A stretch of DNA of 64,000 nt, from NCBI GenBank assembly GCA_041397775.1, contig JAWKWB010000009.1:124001-188000 (forward strand), read 5' to 3'. Below are positions 44,365 to 53,849 of the stretch, piece by piece; the first letter of the stretch is position 1; the number at the start of each line of letters is the position of its first letter. Source of the DNA: Ga0077555 sp041397775 (lineage in GTDB: Bacteria; Pseudomonadota; Alphaproteobacteria; Rhizobiales; Hyphomicrobiaceae). Under the pieces are notes generated by a model, which had not been told where the DNA came from, did no database searches, and was given only the letters and a program-made list of their open reading frames with translations. Made by a program: the position numbers and the translations under genes.

Positions 44365-44788
44365 AAGAGGATGGGCACGGCCTCTTTGGGAATCGGGTGA
44401 GGGGAGGAAGGGGCGCAATTTCCGGGAAACCCGGGAATGTGGCGTCATGATTGGACATCCGCTCGACGCGCCAGCGGCAAGCAGGGAGCGGACTTCCAAT
44501 CCGCCGCACTCCTATAGAAAGCCCTCAACATGACCATAAGCGGGCATGAGCGGCAGAGACACGCCGCAAGGTTTGCCCGCTCCCATGGGAATTTGCAGTC
44601 GCGCACGCCGCGCGCGGACCAACTGGCGAATGCGAGCCTGCATCGGGGGGCATGACCGACAACTTCGGCACTCGCCACTTCGGTCAGCGATCTTCGGCCA
44701 GCGATCTTGCCTGCGGCCATGGGTGTCGTATGCTCCGGTCCGGACAAATAAGCATCAAGCCGGTGCGCAAACGACCAGGAGGACGCCC
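44365..44788. other. Intergenic region upstream of the cyclase gene
   Basis: About 420 bp without a supported gene. It begins with a short CGGGTTTCCCGGAAAT-like echo of repeat family 2 on the minus strand (near 44411-44432) and contains two near-identical CAGCGATCTT segments around 44684-44714. The cyclase promoter presumably lies in the last 150 bp; no convincing -35/-10 pair was picked. Confidence 0.3.
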
Positions 44789-45850
44789 GTGGCCGAGAAC
44801 AAACGCTGGAAGCAGAGGCCGGAGAATTCGACGTGGGGAGATTATGGCCCTGACGATCAGCTCGGTCGCATGAACGAGGTCACGGCGGAGAAGGTGCTGC
44901 AGGGCATGGCCGAAGTGAAGCTCGGCCGGACGTTCTGCCTCTCGATGCCGCTCGACTATCCCGGCGGCAATGCGCTCAATCCGCGCCGCCATCCCCCACA
45001 GATCCGCCCGACGCTGCGCAACGACAAGCCGAACTGGGGCTATCGCGCCGAGTGGGATCACGCGGGCATGCAGGATGTCGTCAACGACGACATGGTGCTG
45101 CTGCATCTGCAGTATTCGACGCAGTGGGACACGCTGGCGCACGTCGGCGCGATGTTCGACGCGGACGGCGACGGTACGCCCGAGCCGGTGTTCTACAACG
45201 GCTACCGCCTCAGCCACGAGATCCTGGGGCCGACCGAGGCCAAGGATGCCGGTGGCGTTCCCGGCACGATGGTGCCCGCCGTCGGCACGTCGTCGGCCAA
45301 TGCGCTGGGCGTGGAGAACATGGCGCGCAAGTGCATCCAGGGCCGCGCGGTGATGGTCGATCTCGAAGCCCACTTCGGCCGCGCCAAGAAGCCGGTCGAT
45401 TACGACGATCTCATGCGCATCTTCGCGGCGGACGGCATCAAGGTGGAGCCGGGCGATCTCGTCTGCTTCCGGACGGGCTTCGACGAGGTCATCTTCGAGG
45501 CCGACAAGAAGCCGACGCCGGAGTGGATGCACGGGCATTGCTGCGGCCTGGACGGCCGTGACGATCGCCTGCTGAAGTGGGTGAGCGAGTCCAAGGTCGC
45601 AGCTCTCATCGCCGACAACTATGCCGTCGAGATGTACGACGCGCCGCCCAAGCCGGGGCAATGCGTGATGCTGCCGCTGCATCACCATGCGCTGTTCAAG
45701 ACCGGCGTGAACCTGGGCGAGATCTGGCGCCTGTCGGAGTTGGCGAACTGGCTGCGCAAGAACAACCGCTCCACGTTCCTGCTGACAGCGCCGCCGCTCA
45801 ATCTGCCGGGTGCCGTGGGCTCTCCCGCCAACGCCATCGCGACGGTTTGA
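44789..45850 (+). CDS. Cyclase family protein (kynurenine formamidase-like fold)
   Basis: A 353-residue member of the cyclase family (PF04199). The segment QYSTQWDTLAHVG carries the variant metal-binding motif (WDxLxH in place of HxGTHxD) found in longer members, with GVENMARKCIQGRAVMVDL and the late LPLHHHALFKTGVNLGEIW histidine cluster. Such enzymes hydrolyse amides or lactones using a divalent metal. GTG 44789 is chosen because AGGAGG lies six bases upstream and similarity begins there. It stands between the repeat region and the NDP-forming CoA ligase. Confidence 0.85.
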   Translation: MAENKRWKQRPENSTWGDYGPDDQLGRMNEVTAEKVLQGMAEVKLGRTFCLSMPLDYPGGNALNPRRHPPQIRPTLRNDKPNWGYRAEWDHAGMQDVVNDDMVLLHLQYSTQWDTLAHVGAMFDADGDGTPEPVFYNGYRLSHEILGPTEAKDAGGVPGTMVPAVGTSSANALGVENMARKCIQGRAVMVDLEAHFGRAKKPVDYDDLMRIFAADGIKVEPGDLVCFRTGFDEVIFEADKKPTPEWMHGHCCGLDGRDDRLLKWVSESKVAALIADNYAVEMYDAPPKPGQCVMLPLHHHALFKTGVNLGEIWRLSELANWLRKNNRSTFLLTAPPLNLPGAVGSPANAIATV

Positions 45851-45958
45851 TCGCAGGGCCGCAGCGACGCTTCCCCATCGACCAACCCCTCGCTGCACGT
45901 CGCGATGCAGCGAGGGATAGCTGTGCCGAGCGGTCCAACACGCATAGGACGGGACGAG

Positions 45959-48061
45959 ATGCCGGATAACCTGAAGTACTTCCTGAAGCCGAAGTCCGTT
46001 GCCATCATCGGCGCCTCCAACGAGGTGAACAAGGTGGGTGGGCGACCGCTGCACTACCTGAAGGACTACAAGTTCCAAGGTCCGATCTACCCGATCAATC
46101 CCGGGCGGCCGGAGGTTCAGGGGCTCAAGGCCTACAAGGACCTGGCGAGCCTGCCGGAGGTACCGGAGCTGGCGCTCGTCGTGATTCCGGGAGCGGCTGC
46201 CGTGACGGCCGTCAAGGATTGCGCCGCGCGGGGCGTCAAGGCGCTGATCTGCATCTCGTCCGGCTTCGGCGAGACGGGCGATCCCGCCGGCACGGCCATG
46301 CAGCAGGAAATGGTCGCGGCGGCGCGGGCGGCCGGCATGCGCATGATCGGCCCTAATACGCAGGGCCTCGCCAACTTCTCGAACGGCGCCATCTGCAGCT
46401 TCTCGACTTTCTTCACGACGATGCGTCCGGCGGACGGGCCGATCGCGATCGTCAGCCAGTCGGGCGCCATGAGCGCCATTCCGATCGGCCTGCTCGGAGA
46501 GCGCGGCCTCGGCTGCCGGTACTCGATCGCCACTGGCAACGATGCCGAGGTCAACGTGCTGGAGATGGCGACGGCGGTCGTCTCCGATCCCGATATCAAG
46601 CTGCTGCTGCTCTATCTCGAAGGCATCCCGCGGCCCGATCTGCTGGCGACGCTGGCGGAGACGGCGCATCGCAACAACGTCAAGATCATCGCACTCAAGT
46701 CCGGGCGGACATCGGCCGGCCAGCGGGCGGCGGCCTCGCATACGGGTGCGCTCGCCAACGAGGATCGCGTGGTCGATGCGGCCTTGAAGCGCGTGGGCAT
46801 CTGGCGGGCGCAGAACATCGCCGACCTCGTCTCGGCGGCGGAGATCTATCTCAAGGATTGGACGCCGACAGGGCGCCGTTTCGTCACCATTTCAGGCAGT
46901 GGAGCGACGGGCGTCATGAGCGCGGACGCAGCCACGTTCTCGGGCCTGGAGGTGGTCAAGTTCGATCCGCAGACGCGGGCCAAGCTCGATGCGATCCTGC
47001 CGTCGTTCGCCTCGGCGGCAAATCCCATCGACCTCACCGCGGCGCTGCTGTCCAACAACAAGCTGCTGTCGGAAATCCTGCCGGTCATCGCCCATGCCGA
47101 TGCGGCCGACCTCTTCAAGGTGGACATGCCCGTCTCGGGGCCCGGCTACGACATGAAGGGCTTCGCGCGCGATATCGCGGAGTTCAGCAAGGCGACCGGA
47201 AAGCCCGTGGTCGTGGCGGGCTGGCAGGGCGATATCCCCTGCTCGTTCCGCTCGGAGGGTGTGCCGGTGTTCCCGCTGGAAGCGGAGGCGATCCAGGCGC
47301 TGGCACAGTTCGTGGACCATCACGATATCGTCGCACGCGCAAAAGGGCTGCCGAAGCCGGCCTGGCGTCCGCACAGCGACGCGGCCAAGTCCAAGTCGCG
47401 CACGCTGAACGAGGCCGACAGCCTGGCGCTGCTGGGCAAGGCGGGCTTGAGCGTGGTGCCGCACGCCGTCTGCCGGACCGCGAACGAGGCGGCGACGGCG
47501 TGGCGCAACCTGGGTGGTCCCGTCGCCGTGAAGGGCTGCTCGGCCGACCTGCCGCACAAGACGGAGTACGGCCTCGTTCGTCTGGGGCTCGACAACGAGG
47601 ACGACATCCGGGCCGCCTTCCGCAGCATGGAAGCGGCAATCGCCAAGGCCAATGCGACGTTCGACGGGGTCATCATCGCGCGCATGACGAAGGGCCGGCG
47701 CGAAATGATGATCGGCGCGCACCGGGATGCGTTCTTCGGTCCGGTGATCGTGGTCGGCGATGGCGGCAAGTACGTCGAGGCGATGCCGGATGCGGCGATC
47801 CTGATGCCGCCTTTCCAGCCGGCCGATGCCGTGCGCGCGATCGAGGGGCTGCGCTGTGCGCCGGTCCTGCGCGGGGTGCGTGGCGAGCCGGCATCCGACG
47901 TCGCGGCGATGGCGGATGCGGCCGTTCGCATCGCCGGGCTGATGACCGAGAACGAGCAAATCCTCTCGCTCGACATGAACCCGCTCATGCTGCAGGACGC
48001 CGGCCGAGGCTATGCCATCGTCGATGCGGTGATCGAGATAGTGGACGACCGCGAAGGATGA
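45959..48061 (+). CDS. Acyl-CoA synthetase, NDP-forming (acetate-CoA ligase family)
   Basis: A 700-residue single-chain ADP/NDP-forming acyl-CoA synthetase. The N-terminal CoA-binding domain has SVAIIGASNEVNKVG; the ligase/flavodoxin-like domain has IVSQSGAM and the phosphorylated-histidine segment AASHTGALANED; the C-terminal ATP-grasp domain (from about 480) includes GGPVAVKGCSADLPHKTEYGLVRLGL. It activates a short or branched acid to its CoA thioester with ATP. ATG 45959 follows GGGACGAG. It is preceded by the cyclase gene (108 bp) and may share its pathway; the substrate is not known. Confidence 0.92.
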   Translation: MPDNLKYFLKPKSVAIIGASNEVNKVGGRPLHYLKDYKFQGPIYPINPGRPEVQGLKAYKDLASLPEVPELALVVIPGAAAVTAVKDCAARGVKALICISSGFGETGDPAGTAMQQEMVAAARAAGMRMIGPNTQGLANFSNGAICSFSTFFTTMRPADGPIAIVSQSGAMSAIPIGLLGERGLGCRYSIATGNDAEVNVLEMATAVVSDPDIKLLLLYLEGIPRPDLLATLAETAHRNNVKIIALKSGRTSAGQRAAASHTGALANEDRVVDAALKRVGIWRAQNIADLVSAAEIYLKDWTPTGRRFVTISGSGATGVMSADAATFSGLEVVKFDPQTRAKLDAILPSFASAANPIDLTAALLSNNKLLSEILPVIAHADAADLFKVDMPVSGPGYDMKGFARDIAEFSKATGKPVVVAGWQGDIPCSFRSEGVPVFPLEAEAIQALAQFVDHHDIVARAKGLPKPAWRPHSDAAKSKSRTLNEADSLALLGKAGLSVVPHAVCRTANEAATAWRNLGGPVAVKGCSADLPHKTEYGLVRLGLDNEDDIRAAFRSMEAAIAKANATFDGVIIARMTKGRREMMIGAHRDAFFGPVIVVGDGGKYVEAMPDAAILMPPFQPADAVRAIEGLRCAPVLRGVRGEPASDVAAMADAAVRIAGLMTENEQILSLDMNPLMLQDAGRGYAIVDAVIEIVDDREG

Positions 48062-48115
48062 TTGGAGGCGCGCCGTCGACGGGCAGAACGATCTGCCGAC
48101 GGCGTGCCCCACCGT

Positions 48116-48949
48116 TCACTCCATCTCCGGGCTCGGCTCGAAGGGATGTGCGATCAGCCCGCGTTTCAGCATGGCGGCCCAGGCCTCCTCGGCATCGTCG
48201 ACGATGTCGAACAGGTCGAGGTCCGCCTGCGAAATGGTGCCGTGGTCGACCATGACGTCGAGATCCAGGAGCTTCGACCAGAAATCGCGGCAGAAAAGAA
48301 TGATGGGCATGCGCGGCGCCTTGTGCGTCTGCTGGAGTGTCAGCAGTTCGAACAGCTCGTCCAGCGTGCCGAAGCCGCCGGGGAAGACGGCGAGGGCGTT
48401 GGCGCGCATGGCCAGGTGCATCTTGCGCATGGCGAAGTAGTGGAAGCGGAATGTCAGGTCGGGGGTCGAGTAGGGATTGGGCTCCTGTTCCGCGGGCAGC
48501 GTGATGTTGAAGCCGATGCTGGGCGCGCCGACCTCGTAGGCGCCGCGGTTCGCCGCCTCCATGATGCCCGGCCCGCCGCCTGTGGCAATGACGTTGTCGC
48601 GCAACTTGCCGTTGACGTGGAGGGCGCCGCCGCGCTCCGACACGATGCGGCCGAAGCGGCGCGCCTCCTCGTACCAGCGCACGAGCCTGGCGCGCCTTTC
48701 CGCTTCCGCGCGGGCTTCGGGGCTGCCGGCGTCGCGTAGGGCCTCCTCCGCCTTTTCGGGGGAGGGAACGCGGGCGCTGCCGAACACCACGACCGTGGAC
48801 CGCACGCCCCAGTCGCGCAGCAGCAACTCGGCCTTGCCGTATTCCATGGCGAAGCGCAGGGCGCGCATCTCGTCCCTGAGCAGGAACTCGGTATCTTCGA
48901 CCGGCAGCCGATAGCTGTGCGACCGCATCTGGGGGCTATTCGATGGCAT
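48116..48949 (-). CDS. LOG family protein (cytokinin-type phosphoribohydrolase / YgdH-like)
   Basis: A 277-residue protein with the TIGR00730/LOG nucleotide-binding features: GGGPGIMEAANRGA and the signature FPGGFGTLDELFE. Proven relatives cleave AMP or cytokinin ribotides to base and ribose 5-phosphate; the older label lysine decarboxylase is unsupported. The N-terminal extension before SARVPSPEKAEEAL is longer than in plant LOG, as in proteobacterial PpnN/YgdH-like forms. It is convergent with the CoA ligase gene (54 bp apart). Confidence 0.9.
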   Translation of the reverse strand: MPSNSPQMRSHSYRLPVEDTEFLLRDEMRALRFAMEYGKAELLLRDWGVRSTVVVFGSARVPSPEKAEEALRDAGSPEARAEAERRARLVRWYEEARRFGRIVSERGGALHVNGKLRDNVIATGGGPGIMEAANRGAYEVGAPSIGFNITLPAEQEPNPYSTPDLTFRFHYFAMRKMHLAMRANALAVFPGGFGTLDELFELLTLQQTHKAPRMPIILFCRDFWSKLLDLDVMVDHGTISQADLDLFDIVDDAEEAWAAMLKRGLIAHPFEPSPEME

Positions 48950-49104
48950 GACCCTGTACTCCAGCGTCCGAATCCGTTTCTGCGCGTTGCATACACGAAT
49001 TTCTGGCCGACGCTGAGGCGCGAGGCGTCATGCTTCGACGGGCACGCAGGTGCCCGCGGGGGGCGGCATCCGCGTGGCAGGGGTGACGGGGTTTGCCGCC
49101 TGCC

Positions 49105-50262
49105 TCACCGGAAGGCTGGCATGACCTCCTTGGAGAAGCGTTCCAGCTGCTCCAGCGCCACCTTCAGCGGCGTGCCCAGCGGCAGCGAGCACGACACGCG
49201 CTCCAGGCCCGGCAGCACCTTCTCCACGGTCTTGAGCTGCTCGATGATCTCGGCGGGCGTGCCGGCCAGGAAGCCACCGGCCTTCACCGCTTCCTCGATG
49301 CGCGGCAGCTTGGTGCCCGGCACCAGCGCGGGGTTGCGCATGGCGGCGATCTGCTCCTCGGTGATGGCGCGCACCAGCCGGAGTTCGCCGAACATCTTCA
49401 TGTTCTCCTCGTAGTAGATCGCGGCCTGCTTCATGGCCTCTTCCTTCGAAGATGCGATGTGGAACTGGAAGCCGATCGACATGCGCTCGCCCGGCGCGAG
49501 GTCGACGCCGCGGCGCTTGTAGGCTGCACGGAAGCCCTCGATGTGGCGTTGCACTGCGCCACCTTCCGCCGAGCCGCCGCCGATGACGCCGCTGATGCCG
49601 TGCTTGGCCATGAAGTCGAAGGCGCGGTCGGAGCCGGACTGGATGGGCTGCCAGCATTCCACGGGGCGCTTCAGCGGGCGCGGCACAAGGGTGATCTCCT
49701 TCAGCTCGTAGCCGCGATAGGGCACGGGCGGGGGGATCGTGAAGAAGCGGCCCTTGTGGGAGAACTTCTCCTCGTTGAAGGCCTTGAAGATGACATCGCA
49801 GCCTTCCTCGAACATCTCGCGGTTGGCGTCCTGGTCGATCAGCGGCGCGCCGAAGGTCTCGACCTCGCGGGTATGATAGCCGCGCGCCACACCGAAGCGG
49901 ACGCGGCCGCGCGTGAGGATCTCGGCCGTCGCGTAATCCTCGGCGAGCCGCAGGGGATGCCACATCGGCACGACGTTGAAGCCACAGCCGATCTTGATGT
50001 TCTTCGTGATGCCGGCGAGGTGCATCGCCATCATCAGCAGGTTGGGGATGCACTCGGTGCCTTCGGGCTGGAAGTGGTGCTCGGCCATCCAGAAGGTGTC
50101 GTAGCCGAGCCGATCCATGGTGCGGGCGTATTCCTCGGCCTTGTAGAGGGCGCCGGCGAGCTGCTCGTCGGTGTACCAGCGCTCGTTGATCGGCTTGCCG
50201 AGATAGCCGCACGCCTCCATGTCGACGGTGCCGACGTAGGAGCTGTCGAAATACTTGAGCAT
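49105..50262 (-). CDS. LLM class flavin-dependent oxidoreductase
   Basis: A 385-residue luciferase-like monooxygenase. Visible blocks are YDTFWMAEHHFQPEG, NIKIGCGFNVVPMWHPLRLAEDYATAEILTRGRVRFGVARGYHTREVETFG and the C-terminal LVPGTKLPRIEEAVKAGGFLAGTPAEIIEQLKTVEK, typical of the alkanesulfonate/luciferase family using reduced FMN or F420. ATG 50262 has AGAGGAA about nine bases upstream. It lies between the LOG gene (155 bp) and a repeat-filled gap. Substrate unknown. Confidence 0.88.
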   Translation of the reverse strand: MLKYFDSSYVGTVDMEACGYLGKPINERWYTDEQLAGALYKAEEYARTMDRLGYDTFWMAEHHFQPEGTECIPNLLMMAMHLAGITKNIKIGCGFNVVPMWHPLRLAEDYATAEILTRGRVRFGVARGYHTREVETFGAPLIDQDANREMFEEGCDVIFKAFNEEKFSHKGRFFTIPPPVPYRGYELKEITLVPRPLKRPVECWQPIQSGSDRAFDFMAKHGISGVIGGGSAEGGAVQRHIEGFRAAYKRRGVDLAPGERMSIGFQFHIASSKEEAMKQAAIYYEENMKMFGELRLVRAITEEQIAAMRNPALVPGTKLPRIEEAVKAGGFLAGTPAEIIEQLKTVEKVLPGLERVSCSLPLGTPLKVALEQLERFSKEVMPAFR

Positions 50263-50371
50263 GGGCGCGTTCCTCTCGGGCGATGGCGCTGGCGCTAGCG
50301 GCCAAATTTGTCCGGACAAGCTAGGGCCGATCGCCGCACGGCGCAATGGGGTGGGGGTGGCGGTTCAGAAT

Positions 50372-50523
50372 GTAGGTTGGGTTAGCGCGGGCTGGATGAA
50401 CGATCATTGCTCCGCGAACAGACCCGCGCGTAACCCAACAGCCAAGAATATTCGTTGGGTTACGCGCGGCATGATGCTCTCGACCTGCCTTGAAACAGCA
50501 TTGGCCGCGCTAACCCAACCTAC
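50372..50523. mobile_element. 152-bp MITE-like element with perfect 19-bp terminal inverted repeats
   Basis: The ends are GTAGGTTGGGTTAGCGCGG (50372-50390) and its exact reverse complement (50505-50523). A nested pair CCGCGCGTAACCCAAC (50424-50439) / GTTGGGTTACGCGCGG (50454-50469) forms an internal 16-bp hairpin with related sequence. No reading frame of note. GTAGGTTGGGTTAG-type ends are seen in small non-autonomous repeats of many bacteria. No certain target duplication; the flanks are AAT and GGC. Confidence 0.75.
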
Positions 50524-50543
50524 GGCTAAGAGCGGCTACTCGC

Positions 50544-50756
50544 TTTGCCCGGAAACCGCACGGACGGAGCCAGCGGAGAAATGGGTCCTCGCGACGAGCG
50601 CGAGGATGACAGCGGGGGGCGCGGGTGACGCTCGGAAAGACGGGGCTCGGCAGTGCGTAGGGTATCCGCATTGCCCGGCAACCGCATCGACGGAGCCAGC
50701 GGAGGAATGGGTCCTCGCGACAAGCGCGAGGATGACAGTGGGGGGGCGTGGGTGAG
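50544..50756. repeat. Tandem pair of ~85-bp repeats containing a short hairpin
   Basis: Two similar copies at 50544-50628 and 50670-50756, sharing TTGCCCGG(A/C)AACCGCA, CGACGGAGCCAGCGGAG (or near match) and ATGGGTCCTCGCGAC. Each contains a CCTCGCG...CGCGAGG stem (50587-50605 in copy 1). The minus-strand frame through them gives Ser/Arg-rich peptides with no family, so it is not called as a gene. Together with the MITE they fill the 511-bp gap between the luciferase-like and GST genes. Confidence 0.7.
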
Positions 50757-50773
50757 GGATACGGGGGCCGCCC

Positions 50774-51409
50774 TCACCCTTGGCCCAGGCGTTCGCGGGT
50801 TTCGGTGTCGCGCTTGACGGTGCGGGTGTAGCTGGGCAGTGCGGTCATGCGATCCCAGAAGGCCGCGACGTTGGGGGGCAGGTTTTCGCTGACCGAGCGG
50901 CGGTAGCCGCGCATCACGTAGGCCATGCTCAGGTCAGCCGCGGTCATCTGGTCGCCGAGCAGGTAGGGGCGGCCCGCCAGCGTGCGGTCCAGCGCTTCGA
51001 CGCAGGCGGTGGCGCGTCCCTTCATCTCGGCCACCAAGTCGGGCAGCTCCGGGTTGAACTCGCGGCGGTGGTTGGTGATCTCGCCGAGCGGGCGCTGGAA
51101 AGTGGCCTCCGAGAACCAGAGCCACTGCAGGAAATGCGCGTAGGCCGGATCGCTGGCGGCGGGTTGCAGGCGGCCCTCTGCGTAACGGGCCAGGATATAT
51201 TGGATCATGGCGCAGGATTCGTGCATGCGCAGGCTGCCGTCGTCCATCACCGGCACCTTGGCAACGGGGTGGATCGCGCGCCACTCGGGTGTGCGCCGGT
51301 AGCTCACCGAGAAGTCCACGGGGCGGATCTCGTAGGGCAGGCCCAGCTCCTCGCACACCCACATGACGCGAAAGCCGCGCGTGCCGGGAGAGTGGTGAAT
51401 CGTCAGCAT
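50774..51409 (-). CDS. Glutathione S-transferase family protein
   Basis: A 211-residue soluble GST. The thioredoxin-like N-terminal domain has MLTIHHSPGTRGFRVMWVCEELGL with the candidate catalytic serine/tyrosine region and KVPVMDDGSLRMHESCAMIQYI (glutathione-binding); the helical C-terminal domain has RPYLLGDQMTAADLSMAYVM. Substrate is not predictable. AGGGA lies about ten bases before the start. It heads a run of minus-strand genes but is separated from the M20 peptidase by 124 bp. Confidence 0.9.
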   Translation of the reverse strand: MLTIHHSPGTRGFRVMWVCEELGLPYEIRPVDFSVSYRRTPEWRAIHPVAKVPVMDDGSLRMHESCAMIQYILARYAEGRLQPAASDPAYAHFLQWLWFSEATFQRPLGEITNHRREFNPELPDLVAEMKGRATACVEALDRTLAGRPYLLGDQMTAADLSMAYVMRGYRRSVSENLPPNVAAFWDRMTALPSYTRTVKRDTETRERLGQG

Positions 51410-51533
51410 GTCGTGGTGTCCCTGTGATCGGATCGAAGTTGCACCAAGGGGGACTTGGGCGCTGCCAAGTTACGCGCGCGACGTGGCGATGCCAACGGTG
51501 GCCGTGGCGATCCGTGAGCGCAGAGTGCGCGTA

Positions 51534-52679
51534 TCAGCCCGCCGCGCCCGGCCGCCCCAGCGTCTCGAACAGGCGCACGAGGAGGCGGGTGCGCGGGACG
51601 AGCCAGGGGATCAGCAGGTGCTCCTCGTGCGTGTGCGGGCCGGCGCCGATCACGCCCATGCCGTCGAGCGTGGGAATGCCGAGGGCGCCGGTGAAATTGC
51701 CGTCGCTGCCACCGCCCGCGACACGCTCGCCGGGGATCTCGAAGCCGATCTCGCGGGCGAGCGCGCAGGCGTGATCGTAAAGGGCCTGGATGGCGGGGCT
51801 CTTGCCGTAGGGGGGGCGCGAGATGCCCTGCGTCACCTCGAGCTGGACGTCGGGATCGTGCGGTTTCAGTGCGCGCAGCGCGGCGGCGAGTTCCGCTTCC
51901 TCCTTGGCCGTGGGCACGAGGGAATAGCAGATGGCGCGGCACTCGGCGGGCACCATGTTCTCGTGCGTGCCGCCATTCACGGTGCCGATATTGACGTAGA
52001 AGTTGCGGTCGTAGTCCGTCAGCGCTTCGACGGCGAGGATCTGGTGCGCCATCTCGCGAATGGCGCTGCGGCCGGCGGCATGATAGGCGCCCGCGTGCGC
52101 GGGACGGCCGATGGTGCGCAGATGCCAGCGGGCAATGCCGTGGCGCGCGATGGTGATGCGGCCGCCCTCGCCGGAGGGCTCCACGACCAGCACGAGGCGG
52201 TGCTTCTTCGCTTCGGCCTCGATGGCGGCGCGGGACGACGGGCTGCCGACCTCCTCGTCGGGGATCATCATGACGGTGACGGGCAGGTGCGGGCGGCGGC
52301 CCGTGGCGCGCAGATGGGCGAGCGCCGCAAGGGCGATGGCGTTACCGCCTTTCATGTCGTAGATGCCCGGGCCATAGGCGCGGTCGCCCTCCACCCGGAA
52401 CGGCAAGGGCCCTGCGAGCGTGCCCACAGGGTGCACCGTGTCGATATGGCCGAGCAGCAGGATGCCGGGGCCGTTCTGCTCGCCGGGGAGGCGGCCGACC
52501 AGGATGTCGCCGAAGCCGCCGGTGCCGGGCTGGCGCTCGATGGTGGCACCGAGCGCGCGCAGCTTCGCCTCCACGAAATCGGCCATGCGATTGACGGCGG
52601 CCGCGTCCTGCGTCGGGCTCTCGATCTCGACCCAGGCGCGGACCTCGCCGAGGAGGGCTTCGCTCGTCAGTGTCTGCAT
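51534..52679 (-). CDS. M20 family metallopeptidase (carboxypeptidase G2 / ArgE-like)
   Basis: A 381-residue di-zinc amidohydrolase. Metal ligands appear in LLLGHIDTVHPVG (His-x-Asp), the bridging aspartate in GIYDMKGGNAIAL and the catalytic glutamates in PDEEVGSPSSR; RWHLRTIGRPAHAGAYHAAGRSAI is the dimerisation-domain signature. It hydrolyses an N-acyl amino acid or peptide bond. ATG 52679 is used; ATG 52703 is a possible earlier start. No signal peptide, so cytosolic. Confidence 0.9.
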   Translation of the reverse strand: MQTLTSEALLGEVRAWVEIESPTQDAAAVNRMADFVEAKLRALGATIERQPGTGGFGDILVGRLPGEQNGPGILLLGHIDTVHPVGTLAGPLPFRVEGDRAYGPGIYDMKGGNAIALAALAHLRATGRRPHLPVTVMMIPDEEVGSPSSRAAIEAEAKKHRLVLVVEPSGEGGRITIARHGIARWHLRTIGRPAHAGAYHAAGRSAIREMAHQILAVEALTDYDRNFYVNIGTVNGGTHENMVPAECRAICYSLVPTAKEEAELAAALRALKPHDPDVQLEVTQGISRPPYGKSPAIQALYDHACALAREIGFEIPGERVAGGGSDGNFTGALGIPTLDGMGVIGAGPHTHEEHLLIPWLVPRTRLLVRLFETLGRPGAAG

Positions 52680-52859
52680 GGCGGCGTGGTGTCCTCTACC
52701 CATGTGCTCGTTGGGGCCCATGCAATCCGAAGACGGATCGCGACGCAATCGGGATCTGCCGCACACCGTCGGCGTCGGCGGCCGGTGCGCGGCGACGACC
52801 ATGCGTATCGACCGGAGCCGCGGCGTGGCGGCTCCGGTCCTGCCGGGTTGCCGGCGCGA

Positions 52860-53732
52860 TCAGCGCAGGTACTTGTAGTCGAAGCCGTTCCGCCCGTGCG
52901 GCGTGACGAGGCCCGCGGTGGGGCTCGGGAAATGGATCGGCAGGATCACCGTCGGCGTGTCGCAGACGCGCTCCAGGAAGCGGCGGCGCGAGATGGCCGC
53001 CTCCGCGCGATCCACGTCGAAGATCGTGGACCAGTCGGGCTCGCGGCACTGCAGGGCGTGGTGCATCATGTCGCCGGTGACGACGGCGTGCTGGCCCTTC
53101 GACTTGATGTTGACGCAGACGTGGCGCGGGGAATGGCCGGGGGTCGGCGTCAGCGTGAAGGTGTCGTCGAGTTCGAAGGTGTTGTCGACGAGTAGGGCCT
53201 GGCCCGCTTCCACGATCGGCAGGCAATTGTTGGTCCACACGGTGCCCGGCGGATTGCGGCCTTGCTTGGTCGCGGCTTCCCAGTAAGCGTACTCGTCCTT
53301 GTGGAAGATGTACTTGGCGTTCGGGAAGGTCGGCACCCAGCGGCCGTCGACGAGGCGCGTGTTCCAGCCGGTATGGTCGATGTGGAGATGAGTGCAGAAG
53401 ACGTGCGTGATCTCCTCGAAGGAGAGCCCCGCCTTCTTGAAATTGTCGAGCCAGGGCTGGGTGTCGAAATCCATCGGCGCGGGATGGCCCTTGTTCTCGC
53501 CAAGGCAGGTATCGACGAGCACGAGGTGCCTGGGCGTGCGCACGACGAACGTCTGGTAGGTGATGACCATCTTGCCGCTGACGGGATCGAACATCTCGGG
53601 TTCGAGCGTGCGCAGATGCTCGCAGCCGATGGCGTGATCGTAGGAGGGGAACATGTCGACGGGACGGCGCCAGGGGCCGTCGCGCTCGATGATGGAGGTG
53701 ATGGTGACGTCGCCGATCTGCAGTGTCTTCAT
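52860..53732 (-). CDS. MBL-fold metallo-hydrolase
   Basis: A 290-residue metallo-beta-lactamase-fold hydrolase of the lactonase/glyoxalase-like group. The zinc motif is FCTHLHIDHTGWN (HxHxDH), followed by LTPTPGHSPRHVCVNI with the next histidine and VTGDMMHHALQ with the bridging aspartate. No N-terminal signal peptide. ATG 53732 starts the conserved part (MKTLQIGDVTITSI). It lies between the M20 and enoyl-CoA hydratase genes on the minus strand with gaps above 100 bp; relatives include quorum-quenching lactonases, but substrate is unproven. Confidence 0.88.
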   Translation of the reverse strand: MKTLQIGDVTITSIIERDGPWRRPVDMFPSYDHAIGCEHLRTLEPEMFDPVSGKMVITYQTFVVRTPRHLVLVDTCLGENKGHPAPMDFDTQPWLDNFKKAGLSFEEITHVFCTHLHIDHTGWNTRLVDGRWVPTFPNAKYIFHKDEYAYWEAATKQGRNPPGTVWTNNCLPIVEAGQALLVDNTFELDDTFTLTPTPGHSPRHVCVNIKSKGQHAVVTGDMMHHALQCREPDWSTIFDVDRAEAAISRRRFLERVCDTPTVILPIHFPSPTAGLVTPHGRNGFDYKYLR

Positions 53733-53849
53733 GCGGGGCTCGTTTCTCGTCTGGTCGTTTCCTCGGGCGGTGGAGAAGGCTCGCACGCCGCGCGGCAGGC
53801 CGCAATCGGCGCGTGGCCAGCGGCGTCTGCCCCGCGCTCGGCAGGCGTC

